33,950 nucleotides of DNA. Origin: Actinomycetales bacterium. Its GTDB lineage: Bacteria; Actinomycetota; Actinomycetes; Actinomycetales; BWSM-131. The notes beneath the pieces are model-generated. The model saw nothing but the letters and a program-made list of their open reading frames with translations, had not been told where the DNA came from and did no database searches. Shown in pieces: positions 1 to 8,525 of the stretch. A program made the translations under genes and the position numbers. The stretch is from the NCBI GenBank assembly GCA_030149025.1, contig JASBSH010000160.1, positions 1-33,950 on the forward strand. Reading direction: 5' to 3'. The first letter of the stretch is position 1; each line of letters opens with the position of its first letter.

Positions 1-116
1 GGCGGAGGGTCCCGCCCGCAACCGCGACAGTGCCGCCAATGGTCCCTACCTTGAGGGGTAGGAGGCCGCATGTTGGAGGAGGAGCGCCACGCCGAGCAGG
101 AAGCTTGCCTCCTCAG

Positions 117-521
117 GTGACGACTTTTCGGGCGCACGGCAACTGCCCGCTCGCGCCCCGTCTGATTGCGCCGTGCGGCGATCCGCTCGCGTTAGTCAGG
201 CGCTTCCTGCACGTGCCCTATGCGGCTCCCGCGGTGATGTCCCTTGCCCGCCTGCACCGCGCCGAGGAGACGCTGCAGCGATGGCGAGTCAAGGTCGCGG
301 ACTGGCGGGAGATGCCGTCGGCGCCCGCGCCGACCGAGACCATCGCGAGAATGCAAGAAGCCCTCGTTTCCCACGTCGACTCCGGGGCCGTTCTCATACA
401 GCTGCACCGCGTGGAGACGGACCTGCACCTGACATCGGGCGGCAAGTTCGATGTCTTCACCGGCATCGACAGGGTGCTCAGCCTCGACCTGCGTCATCTC
501 ATGGGCAGACGACCCCGATGA
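117..521 (+). CDS. hypothetical protein (GTG start assumed)
   Basis: ORF 30..521 trimmed to an in-frame GTG; no recognised domain; competing ORFs on both strands. Confidence 0.35.
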   Translation: MTTFRAHGNCPLAPRLIAPCGDPLALVRRFLHVPYAAPAVMSLARLHRAEETLQRWRVKVADWREMPSAPAPTETIARMQEALVSHVDSGAVLIQLHRVETDLHLTSGGKFDVFTGIDRVLSLDLRHLMGRRPR

Positions 522-540
522 GGGCGGACCGGCTCCGGTA

Positions 541-582
541 GGCCCGCTGGGCCCCACCGGCCTAGCGCCTGCTCAGCGGGCC
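541..582. terminator. inverted repeat GGCCCGCTG...CAGCGGGCC between convergent genes, possible terminator
   Basis: Perfect 9-nt arms 541-549/574-582 between a + ORF ending at 521 and a - gene ending at 642. Confidence 0.4.
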
Positions 583-624
583 CGGGGAGGAAGTTGACGA
601 ATGGGTCGCTGATCAGCCGACCGT

Positions 625-648
625 CATGCTCATGCTCATGCTCATGCT
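625..648. repeat. hexanucleotide tandem repeat (CATGCT)x4
   Basis: Read directly; overlaps the stop codon of the dynamin-like gene. Confidence 0.9.
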
Positions 649-2351
649 CGTGTCGCCTGTGAATCCGCGCTGCCGCCCATGCGATCGAGCAGATCCTGCA
701 GCCGGTCGACTCTTGCGGCGAGAGCTTCACCGTTCTCCGCGCCGGGCTCGCCGGAACCGAGCGCACTGACGACGTCGCGCAGGTGCCCCACGGTCTGTTC
801 CAGTTGACTGGCGAGGTCCCTGGTGAGTTCCTTCCCGACCTGCTCGAGGCGGTGCTGCAGCTGCGATCGTGCCCGTCCTAGTTGCCGTTCGCACAGCAGT
901 ACAACCTCTCGCCGTGCCGCTTCCCTGAGACGTGCACGTCGAACGGGCGCTGGCTGCAACCGCACCCAAGCGCCTTGCAACGGTGGCGCCCAGCCTACCG
1001 GGATGCTGAAGTCGTAGCTGAAGCCGGTCCCGGCGTGCAGGTTCACATGGGGAGCCTCGCTGTGGAGTGCGACGTCGAAGTGCTCGCGCACCGCGTGGGT
1101 GGCGAGGTCGAGTTGGGCCGCCAGATCGCGGGTCGCGTGCTCTGCGACGACGTTGAGCTCGCGTTCCAGCCAGCTGCCCGTGCGGTCCCGCCATCGGTCG
1201 ACGTTCGAGGTGATGACGGCGTGTTGCAGTTTGTGGACGGCGCTTGGAAGGCGATCCACCGGCTGCTCGGATAGCTCATCCCAGCGACTGGTGAACTCCT
1301 CCCGGCATGCTCGTAGAACATCGATCCGGGCCTGCTCAGCACGCTGATCCAGTTCCCGGCGCAATCGCCGCAGGGACCCGCTGCAGCGGTCCTCGATGTC
1401 CGGGTTCGTGCCGGCAATCCAGGTCAGGTGTGCTACTAGTTCCGTGACGGCTCGGTTCCGGCCCTCCATGAGCAGTTCGTGTGAGCGAAGGCGCAATCGA
1501 GCGTCGTCGAGCATGCGCTGCAGCGTGCGGTACACATGGTCATGGAGGGCGTAGTGGGAGTCCCGCGTCGCGTGGGTGGCCAGGTAGGCGGTCAGTTCGG
1601 CTCGCAACCGTGCGAGCCCGCTGTCCGCGATTCCCGATCGCGCCGAGCAGGGGAACACGCGCGCCTCCGTACCGGTCACCTCTCGGCAGACCTGGCGGGT
1701 GAAGGAGATCGCTTCCTCGAGCTCGTCGGCCGACAGGCGGTCCGTCTTGTTGAGGACGACGAACGTGTAGACGGACGTCTTGTCGATCTGTTGCAGCAGG
1801 TCCCGCTCTGAGGCGGTGATGGGCGGGTCTCCGCTGAGCACCAGGATCGCGGCGTCGAGCGTCTGCAGGGCGGCGCGAGCCTCGGCCGTGTTGTGCTCGT
1901 AGATCGAGCCAATGCCCGGGGTGTCGACGAGCTCGACTGCGTGCTCGGTCAGCAGCGGTACGTGAACTCGAACCCGCACCTCTTGCGCGCCGCGGATGTT
2001 GTTCGGGTTTCCCTGCTCGGTGACGTAGTCGGCGACCTCGTTGAGCGGCAGCCGCAGCCGACGGCCGTTTGCCAGCGTCACCACCACGTGTTCGTTGTCC
2101 GGGGCGTCGGCCGGGCTGACCGTGGTGCTGACCGCCGTCACCGGCGTGACGCCGGTGGGAAGCAGGGTGCGTCCGAGCAGGGCGTTTACCAACGTGGACT
2201 TGCCACGCTTTGCCTCACCGGCCACCAGCACGCGGAGCCGCAGATCGCGGGCCCGCTGGGCAAGCTGCTGAAGACGCTTTAGGTCCTCGCCACTGGCCAG
2301 ATGAACAGCCTCAGTCAGCACGCCGCTGAACGACATCATCGGGGTCTCCAT
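642..2351 (-). CDS. dynamin-like GTPase (dynamin family)
   Basis: P-loop GEAKRGKST, DTPG (VDTPGIGS), NKTD G4 motif; long helical C-terminus. Confidence 0.88.
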   Translation of the reverse strand: METPMMSFSGVLTEAVHLASGEDLKRLQQLAQRARDLRLRVLVAGEAKRGKSTLVNALLGRTLLPTGVTPVTAVSTTVSPADAPDNEHVVVTLANGRRLRLPLNEVADYVTEQGNPNNIRGAQEVRVRVHVPLLTEHAVELVDTPGIGSIYEHNTAEARAALQTLDAAILVLSGDPPITASERDLLQQIDKTSVYTFVVLNKTDRLSADELEEAISFTRQVCREVTGTEARVFPCSARSGIADSGLARLRAELTAYLATHATRDSHYALHDHVYRTLQRMLDDARLRLRSHELLMEGRNRAVTELVAHLTWIAGTNPDIEDRCSGSLRRLRRELDQRAEQARIDVLRACREEFTSRWDELSEQPVDRLPSAVHKLQHAVITSNVDRWRDRTGSWLERELNVVAEHATRDLAAQLDLATHAVREHFDVALHSEAPHVNLHAGTGFSYDFSIPVGWAPPLQGAWVRLQPAPVRRARLREAARREVVLLCERQLGRARSQLQHRLEQVGKELTRDLASQLEQTVGHLRDVVSALGSGEPGAENGEALAARVDRLQDLLDRMGGSADSQATRA

Positions 2352-2352
2352 A

Positions 2353-3651
2353 TCAGCCTCGAAGTCTCTGGCCGGTGCTGACCGCGACGGCGAGCAGCAT
2401 CCAACCGGCGGCGTAGGCGAACGCGGCGGTAGGGCTGAAAAGAGTCCACAGAGCGCCGACGATCACTGACGCTCCCAGATCGCCGAACGACTGAACGAGG
2501 CCGAGCACCCCGAACCCGTTGCCACGCAGCTCGTCGGGCAAGGCCAGAGCGACCCGGGCGGTTTCGGCGGTCTCGGCCGTCCCGATGCCGGCCCCGGCCA
2601 GGACGAAGGCCACCAGGAGGACCGGCCATGTTGCCTGCGGTAGCGCGAACCCGGCGTATGCGATCGCGTACAGGCCGGCGCCGAGGGCGAACACGGGCAG
2701 TGGCCCCCGACGGTCGATGCCGCGCCCACCGAACAGCGCCGTGAGCGCCGCGGCCGCGTTGTGCCCCGCGTACATCAAGATCGCGACGCTCGTCGCGGCG
2801 GTGAGGGACCGGCTGCCGGTATACAACAGCTCCGTGGCTCTCAGGATGAGCAGGGTGGCGGCGACGTTACCGAGCTCGAACGGCAGGATCGGCGCCAGAA
2901 CCCGGGCGAGCCCGGCGCGGCGCAGCTGACCGAGGTTGAGGCTGAGCCGTTGGCGTGCGGCGGCGGTGGTCACGACGCGTTTGGCTTCCCGACCGGCGAC
3001 GGTGATGGCGGCAGCGGCGAACAGACCTGGGATGACGGCGAACAGCATGGCCACCCTGATGCTGGTGACGCTGATCAGAGCCGATGCCAGCAGTGGCCCG
3101 ATCAACGCCCCGAGGTTGTCGCCCGCCCTTTCCAATCCGGCGGCACGCCCGAAGGCTCGCCGGGGCACGAGCGAGACCAGCAGCGCGTCCCGGGCCGGTG
3201 ACCGCAGACCGCGCGAGACCCACGCCGCAGCCCGCAGGGCGCCGGCCTGCCAGACGGTAGCGGCCAGGGCGATGGCGCCGGTCGCCAGAGCCGTGAACAG
3301 GTAACCGCCGACGGCCAGGCGGGCGCGGCGGTCCCGGTCGGCGCTGAGCGGTCCGCCCGCGAGCTTGCTGAGCCCGACGAGGGCGTCGGCGACGCCCTCG
3401 ATCGCTCCGAGAGCCGCCGGTCCGGCGTGCAGCGTGGAGGTGAGGAACGTGGGCAGCAGGCTTGTGGTGAGCTCATGGCCGGCGTCGCTGCCCAAGGACG
3501 CGGCGCCGACGGACAGCACCCCCGGGGTCAACCAGGTTCGGGACCCGTCAGCGTCGTCCCCCGTGGTGGCCGCGTGATCGGGCTCAGCACTGATGGGAAC
3601 CCGGTCTTCGCCCGGGTCCGGCGTCAGATGACGGCGCTGGTCAGAGCCCAT
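2353..3651 (-). CDS. MFS transporter
   Basis: Multiple hydrophobic helices and MFS-like loops (SRGLRSPARDALL, GRAAGLERAGDNLGALIGP); start trimmed to MGSDQRRH, overlapping crcB by 28 nt. Confidence 0.8.
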   Translation of the reverse strand: MGSDQRRHLTPDPGEDRVPISAEPDHAATTGDDADGSRTWLTPGVLSVGAASLGSDAGHELTTSLLPTFLTSTLHAGPAALGAIEGVADALVGLSKLAGGPLSADRDRRARLAVGGYLFTALATGAIALAATVWQAGALRAAAWVSRGLRSPARDALLVSLVPRRAFGRAAGLERAGDNLGALIGPLLASALISVTSIRVAMLFAVIPGLFAAAAITVAGREAKRVVTTAAARQRLSLNLGQLRRAGLARVLAPILPFELGNVAATLLILRATELLYTGSRSLTAATSVAILMYAGHNAAAALTALFGGRGIDRRGPLPVFALGAGLYAIAYAGFALPQATWPVLLVAFVLAGAGIGTAETAETARVALALPDELRGNGFGVLGLVQSFGDLGASVIVGALWTLFSPTAAFAYAAGWMLLAVAVSTGQRLRG

Positions 3652-3995
3652 GACCCGGTGGCGGTGAGAAGGCCGACGACGAGACTGAGGGACGCGTTCA
3701 CGGCGGCCTCCAGGAGGGAGCCTTCCTCGAGCAGGCGGACGGTCTCGAAGCTGAATGTGGAGAAGGTAGTCAGAGCACCGGACAGGCCGGTACCGAGCAG
3801 GGCCAGGGACCATCCCGGCGCAGCGCCGGACGCAGTGGCTGCTGCTACGGCCCCGAGGAGGGCGGAGCCGGCAACGTTGACGCTGAACGTGCCCCAGGGG
3901 TAGACGCTGTCGTGCCGGGTCTGAATGAACCGGTCGGTTAGGTATCGCATTGGGGCTCCCACTGCCCCACCGACGATCACCAGGAGCAGAGTCAC
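3624..3995 (-). CDS. crcB: fluoride efflux transporter CrcB/Fluc family
   Basis: [34 protein letters not shown] motifs typical of CrcB. Confidence 0.92.
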   Translation of the reverse strand: MTLLLVIVGGAVGAPMRYLTDRFIQTRHDSVYPWGTFSVNVAGSALLGAVAAATASGAAPGWSLALLGTGLSGALTTFSTFSFETVRLLEEGSLLEAAVNASLSLVVGLLTATGSWALTSAVI

Positions 3996-4348
3996 GACGG
4001 TTGGTGTTCCGTCGTGACGGCGCCCACGTACTTGACGACGTCAACAGGGTCGAGCATGACCAGGCCCTCGGTGATGAGCTCATCGATCTGCGGGAGGAAC
4101 GCCCGGATCCGGTCGTCGGCGTCCACGATGACGATCGACACCGGCAGGTCCTCCGACAGGGACAGCAGCCGGGTGGTGTGGATCAGGCTCGACTTGCCGT
4201 AGCCCTCCACCCCCCGGAAGACGCTCGCGCCGGCGAGGCCGAAGCGGTGCGCGCGGTGGACGATTTCGGTGTACACCGGCCTGTGGTGCCATTGGTCTGA
4301 CTCCCTGACCAGGACGGTGAGTCGCAATGCCGGGCCTTGCAGAGTCAT
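3992..4348 (-). CDS. DUF190 domain-containing protein
   Basis: [43 protein letters not shown] is the typical DUF190 signature; ATGA overlaps both sides. Confidence 0.9.
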   Translation of the reverse strand: MTLQGPALRLTVLVRESDQWHHRPVYTEIVHRAHRFGLAGASVFRGVEGYGKSSLIHTTRLLSLSEDLPVSIVIVDADDRIRAFLPQIDELITEGLVMLDPVDVVKYVGAVTTEHQPS

Positions 4349-4890
4349 CGCTTCCTCCCTCGGTTATCCGCGACGTTCCGTCGCAGTTCTCGCGTCTTCG
4401 CGCCGAGCCGTCTGGAGGCGCTCACCAGGAGCCGGCCGGTGAGCAGGCCGCTCCACAGCGCCAGCAACCCGACGATCAGCGTTCCGCCCAGATACATCGC
4501 TGCAACACCGGGCTGGCCGTGGCCGATCAGGGTCCACGTATCGAGCATGTAGGCGGAGAAGGTCGTGAAACCGCCAAGGACACCCACTCCGAAGAACGGC
4601 CGCAGGTACCGACCCGGTTGCCACACCTCCAGCACGAAAACCATGAAGATGCCGAGCACTGCGCTGCCCAAGACGTTCACCGCCACGGTGCTCCACGGCA
4701 GTTCGCCTGGGGCGTGAGGCAGCAACCCCGAGATGCCGTACCTGGCGGCGCTGCCCAGCGCGCCGCCGAGCGCGATGACGAGCAGGATGTCCCACCGGTG
4801 CCGCACCGCCCTGGCGCCTGCACGAACCCGAGTCGTCGCGGTGGCTGGCTGCTGGACTGGCAGCGTCCTGGAGGACGGCCCGGCCGTCAT
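4345..4890 (-). CDS. crcB: fluoride efflux transporter CrcB/Fluc family (second copy)
   Basis: [38 protein letters not shown]. Confidence 0.92.
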   Translation of the reverse strand: MTAGPSSRTLPVQQPATATTRVRAGARAVRHRWDILLVIALGGALGSAARYGISGLLPHAPGELPWSTVAVNVLGSAVLGIFMVFVLEVWQPGRYLRPFFGVGVLGGFTTFSAYMLDTWTLIGHGQPGVAAMYLGGTLIVGLLALWSGLLTGRLLVSASRRLGAKTRELRRNVADNRGRKR

Positions 4891-4979
4891 GCCAACTCCC
4901 GGACGCCTGTGCGGACGTCAACCCGGTTCGGCATGACGTCGGCGTACATGGGACGGCGCGATGCGCTGATGGTTGGCAT
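4887..4979 (-). CDS. candidate 30-aa leader peptide [30 protein letters not shown]
   Basis: ATG preceded by AGGGAG with 4-6 nt spacing; stop TGA overlaps the crcB ATG (ATGA); below the ORF-track length cutoff. Confidence 0.55.
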   Translation of the reverse strand: MPTISASRRPMYADVMPNRVDVRTGVRELA

Positions 4980-4996
4980 AACTCTCCCTACCCGTT

Positions 4997-5050
4997 GGAT
5001 AGGGACTGTTGGCGACTTCGTCGCGGTTGTCGGCGAGCCCCACCGCCGTC
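4997..5050 (-). ncRNA. fluoride riboswitch-like aptamer (crcB motif)
   Basis: Minus strand GGCG-GUGGGGCU-CGCC-GACAAC-CGCGACGAAGUCGC-CAACAGUCCCUAUCC: P1 GGCG/CGCC, hairpin GCGAC-GAA-GUCGC, 6-bp pseudoknot GGGGCU/AGUCCC, immediately upstream of the crcB operon. Confidence 0.75.
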
Positions 5051-5056
5051 GAGATC

Positions 5057-5062
5057 AGATTA
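5057..5062 (-). promoter_or_regulatory. candidate -10 element TAATCT
   Basis: TAATCT on - strand about 7-10 nt before the aptamer 5' end; no convincing -35. Confidence 0.35.
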
Positions 5063-5128
5063 CCGGACCCGGGCCGGCCGGCCCCATCGCGCGGCTGCGC
5101 TGGATGAGCGGTCAGGCGGGGCGAGTCG

Positions 5129-6631
5129 CTATGCGGTGGTCTGCTCAGCCCCGAACACGGTGTCCCATAGATCCACCGCGTGACTCGTGGCCGCCGGGCT
5201 GCCCGGCAGGATGCGGAAGGTTCGGGTGCCGTCGTCGCTGCGCTCGGCATGCAGCGGCAGGACACGCGCGTCTTCTGACTCGGTGAACGCATGCGCCAGG
5301 GCGTACATGTGGGTCACGTACGCCACACGGACCGCCCGGTCCATCAGAGCGGTGACCACGTCGGTGGCGATCGCAGTTCCCTCGTGTTCGTAGGTGGAGG
5401 CGAACGACTCGTTGAGCAGCACCAGGCCCCCGGCAGGCAGCCTGTCGACCAGGCCACTCATCCGCCGCAGTTCCTCGTCCAGCTTGCCGCTGGTCATCGA
5501 GGCGTCCTCCTCGCGACGGAAATGCGTGAACACCCCGGTGCGAAGATCGAGGGTCGCCTGCTCGGCGGCCACCGGCATCCCTGCCTGCGCCATCATCTGA
5601 GCCAGGCCGAGGCTACGCAGGAACGTGGACTTACCGCCGCTGTTGGCGCCCGTGATCAGCAGCAGCAGCTTGCCGTCTCCTTCCACATCGTTGCCCACCA
5701 CAGGACCACCGGTCCGGAGAGCCAGGGCCGGGTCCCGGAGCCCGCGGGCGGTCAGCCGACCATCGCCGGCCGGTGTGACGGTGGGCAGGCAGGTCGGAGT
5801 GCCGGTGTCGACCAGTGCCTGATCCAGGTTGACACAGCCGAGGTAGAAGGCCGTTTGCGTTCGCAGCTCGGTCAGCCAGCCGAGGATGTGGCGGGCGGAC
5901 CGGTCCAGCACCTCGGCGACCTGCCCCACGGACCGGTCCCGCATGGCGGACAGCGCGTCCGCGCCGGCGTCGTCGCGCGGTGGGATGACGAACGTGTAGG
6001 CGTGCCCCAGTGGTGGAGGGGCCAGCTCCTTCCAGGGTCGGTGGGCTGGAGGCCGGTGCAGCTCGTATCCCCGCACTGAGTTCCACTTACCGAGGTGGGC
6101 GTCTACCGAGATTGCCTCGGAGCGCAGCGCTCGCAGGTACTCCGAGACCTCGTCCAGGTAGTCCTCCGCGAGGTCGTGCGCCTGGCGCTCCAGCAAGCCC
6201 TGCAGGGGGGCGGACTGCACGAGGTCGCGGTTGTCCTCGGCCAGCCGACGCAGCTCTCGCAGGTGATCCATCAGCACGCTGACCACGTCGACCGCGCGCC
6301 GCAGGGCCGCGGTGGAGTGGGTCTGGGTGAACCAGGAGCGCCGTACCCCACGCTCGGCCTCGAGCGCCTCCACGGTGCACCGGTACAGGTCGCGGATCAG
6401 GGCAGGCTGGGCCAGCACGTCGGTGAGCACCTGGTGCCGGTGCTGAACCTGCTCCACCGTCGTGGCTGGGTTTAGCAGAGCGTTGCTGACCACATCGGCG
6501 ATGAAACGATCACCCGAAGCAGCTGCGTTGATCACCACGTCCAGGCCTAGGTCCTGAACGAGGTCGTTGGCGTGGCTCGGCACGGGAAGGTGGCGGGTCT
6601 CCTCGCCCGGGTTCATCAACTGCACCTTCAC
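5129..6631 (-). CDS. MutS-like ATPase (MutS domain V family protein)
   Basis: GANSGGKST Walker A, SGKLDEELRRM, LVLLNESFAST Walker B region, THMYALAH. Confidence 0.85.
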   Translation of the reverse strand: MKVQLMNPGEETRHLPVPSHANDLVQDLGLDVVINAAASGDRFIADVVSNALLNPATTVEQVQHRHQVLTDVLAQPALIRDLYRCTVEALEAERGVRRSWFTQTHSTAALRRAVDVVSVLMDHLRELRRLAEDNRDLVQSAPLQGLLERQAHDLAEDYLDEVSEYLRALRSEAISVDAHLGKWNSVRGYELHRPPAHRPWKELAPPPLGHAYTFVIPPRDDAGADALSAMRDRSVGQVAEVLDRSARHILGWLTELRTQTAFYLGCVNLDQALVDTGTPTCLPTVTPAGDGRLTARGLRDPALALRTGGPVVGNDVEGDGKLLLLITGANSGGKSTFLRSLGLAQMMAQAGMPVAAEQATLDLRTGVFTHFRREEDASMTSGKLDEELRRMSGLVDRLPAGGLVLLNESFASTYEHEGTAIATDVVTALMDRAVRVAYVTHMYALAHAFTESEDARVLPLHAERSDDGTRTFRILPGSPAATSHAVDLWDTVFGAEQTTA

Positions 6632-8229
6632 GTCTGGATCCTCTCGGTCAGCTGCGCGTACCTGAGCCCGTACCGGGAGGCCAGGGCCAACGCGTGGGCG
6701 GTGCCGTTGGCAGGTCGCCTGGTGACCTTGAACGTCCGCACCGTCGGGTCGCGGGGGTCCACCTCCGCCAGCATGCTGACGGTCGCGGGACCCAGCTCGC
6801 TCAGAGCGTCCAGGAAGGTCACGTAGACGGTGGTGATCCGCCGTTCGACCAGGTTGGTGAGGACCCGCCGGCCCAGCTCCAGGGCGTCGGTGAGGGATGT
6901 AGAGGTGAAGATCTCGTTGATCACCACCAGGCTTCGAGGTGTTGCCCGCTCGAGCAGGCTCTTGAGCCGGCGTAGGTCGGACTCCAGCTTGCCGCTCGGG
7001 TCGCTCAGGTCCTCAGCCTGCTCGAAGTGGGTCAACACAGCATCGACGAGCGGGACGGTGACACGCCGTCCCGGCACAGGCACCCCGATCGCCGCCAGGT
7101 GATGGACCTGTCCGACCATTCGGGCGAAGGTGGTCTTTCCGCCCTGGTTGGGGCCAGTCACCACCAGCACCCGTTCTGGCCCGGTCAGCTCGGCGTCGTT
7201 ACAGACCACCTCACCTCCCGTCGATGTCGACTTCGCAGCCAGTGCCAGGTCGAACGAGTCGGTCAGGCACACCTCGGCTCCCCCGGCACGGACCTCCGGG
7301 TAGCAGAACGGCATGCCGACTCGCGTCAACGGGTTGATGAAGTCCAGGTAAGACAAGAAGAACCGCAGCTCTTCGTCCCATCGCCGCACCCGCTCGTCGA
7401 TGAAGTCCTGGTGCTCCAGGCAGTGCTCTGCGAGTGCTCGGAATGGCTCCGGGTGCAGGCGCGCCACGAGGTTGACGACCTGGGCTTCCACATGGGTTGT
7501 ACCGGGGTCCTTGACGGGATCGACCCCGGCACTCGAGGTATCGCCCTCCATTCGGAACCGGTCGAACAGCTCCTCGACCTCGGCCGGGAAGTCCCTGCCG
7601 CCGATCGGCGGCACGACCGTCACCCGGTCGGTTCGCAGCCGCATCCCGAACCGCACATCAGCAAGGTCGGCCAGCACCCGTGCCGTCTGCTGTGTCATCG
7701 TTCGAAAGCCCGGGGAGTCCACGTACCCGCCCAGTTGCTCACGCACCAGCTGGAGGGCCACCGAGCGCAGGTTGGCCCGGGTGAGGGCGACGGACAGACG
7801 CGTCGTGGCATCGCAGTAGCCATCGATCGCCTCCACGTGCCAGCGACGAGCGTGCCAGCGGAACCAGTCACTCGCGCGCCGTTCCCGCTGCAGGGCCAGC
7901 CGCACCGCCGCCATGTTGTCCCGGAACCGACGCAGCGCTTCCTGCAGGTCCTCGTCCTCCAGGTCGCGAAACACATCCTGACGCCAAAGAACCTGATCAA
8001 CATCAGTGAGCACGCGACTCAGGAGGTCGTGAAGTGGGGTGTCCGAACGACCACCCACGATCGTGCTGAGCACCTGATCGAGGTTCAGATCGACCAACGT
8101 CGCTCGGAACGCCGCGGAGCCGGACGATGCACCAGGCGACGTCAGCAGACTTGCGACAGAGTCGTTCTCACGCCCCTGCTCGGCTTCCTGATCGGTGACT
8201 CTTACCCACTCGACTGCACCAGATCCCAT
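6628..8229 (-). CDS. MutS-like ATPase (second paralogue)
   Basis: GPNQGGKTT Walker A, SGKLESDLRRLKSLL, LVVINEIFTSTS; ATGA overlap with the downstream paralogue. Confidence 0.85.
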   Translation of the reverse strand: MGSGAVEWVRVTDQEAEQGRENDSVASLLTSPGASSGSAAFRATLVDLNLDQVLSTIVGGRSDTPLHDLLSRVLTDVDQVLWRQDVFRDLEDEDLQEALRRFRDNMAAVRLALQRERRASDWFRWHARRWHVEAIDGYCDATTRLSVALTRANLRSVALQLVREQLGGYVDSPGFRTMTQQTARVLADLADVRFGMRLRTDRVTVVPPIGGRDFPAEVEELFDRFRMEGDTSSAGVDPVKDPGTTHVEAQVVNLVARLHPEPFRALAEHCLEHQDFIDERVRRWDEELRFFLSYLDFINPLTRVGMPFCYPEVRAGGAEVCLTDSFDLALAAKSTSTGGEVVCNDAELTGPERVLVVTGPNQGGKTTFARMVGQVHHLAAIGVPVPGRRVTVPLVDAVLTHFEQAEDLSDPSGKLESDLRRLKSLLERATPRSLVVINEIFTSTSLTDALELGRRVLTNLVERRITTVYVTFLDALSELGPATVSMLAEVDPRDPTVRTFKVTRRPANGTAHALALASRYGLRYAQLTERIQT

Positions 8230-8390
8230 CGGTCCACCTGCACGCTCGTGTCGTGTCAGGGACCGTCAGCGGTGCTCCGCGGTGTCCGGCGAGCCCCATC
8301 GCCGCATCAACACGGTACGACAGTGACCTGACCGGTGCCAGTCGACGGGATCGACGGCGCCTCACACGCCACTGACCTGTGAAAATGTGG

Positions 8391-8464
8391 GGTGAGTGAC
8401 GGGACTTGAACCCGCGACATCCTGGACCACAACCAGGTGCTCTACCAGCTGAGCTACACCCACC
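8391..8464 (-). tRNA. tRNA-His (GTG)
   Basis: Cloverleaf with anticodon loop TTGTGGT, T-arm GGGTTCAAGTCCC, extra G-1 opposite C73, followed by encoded CCA (8388-8390). Confidence 0.95.
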
Positions 8465-8525
8465 ACGCCCCGGACCCGGCAGAGAACTGGCTCAACGGAG
8501 CCCGAGCGCAGAACGAGTGTAGCGG

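Noticed and set aside
4327-5286. 319-aa plus-strand ORF
   Set aside because: Antisense to crcB and MutS; no domain pattern, better explained by the minus-strand operon.
7027-8331. 434-aa plus-strand ORF
   Set aside because: Antisense shadow of the second MutS-like gene; composition typical of high-GC mirror ORFs.
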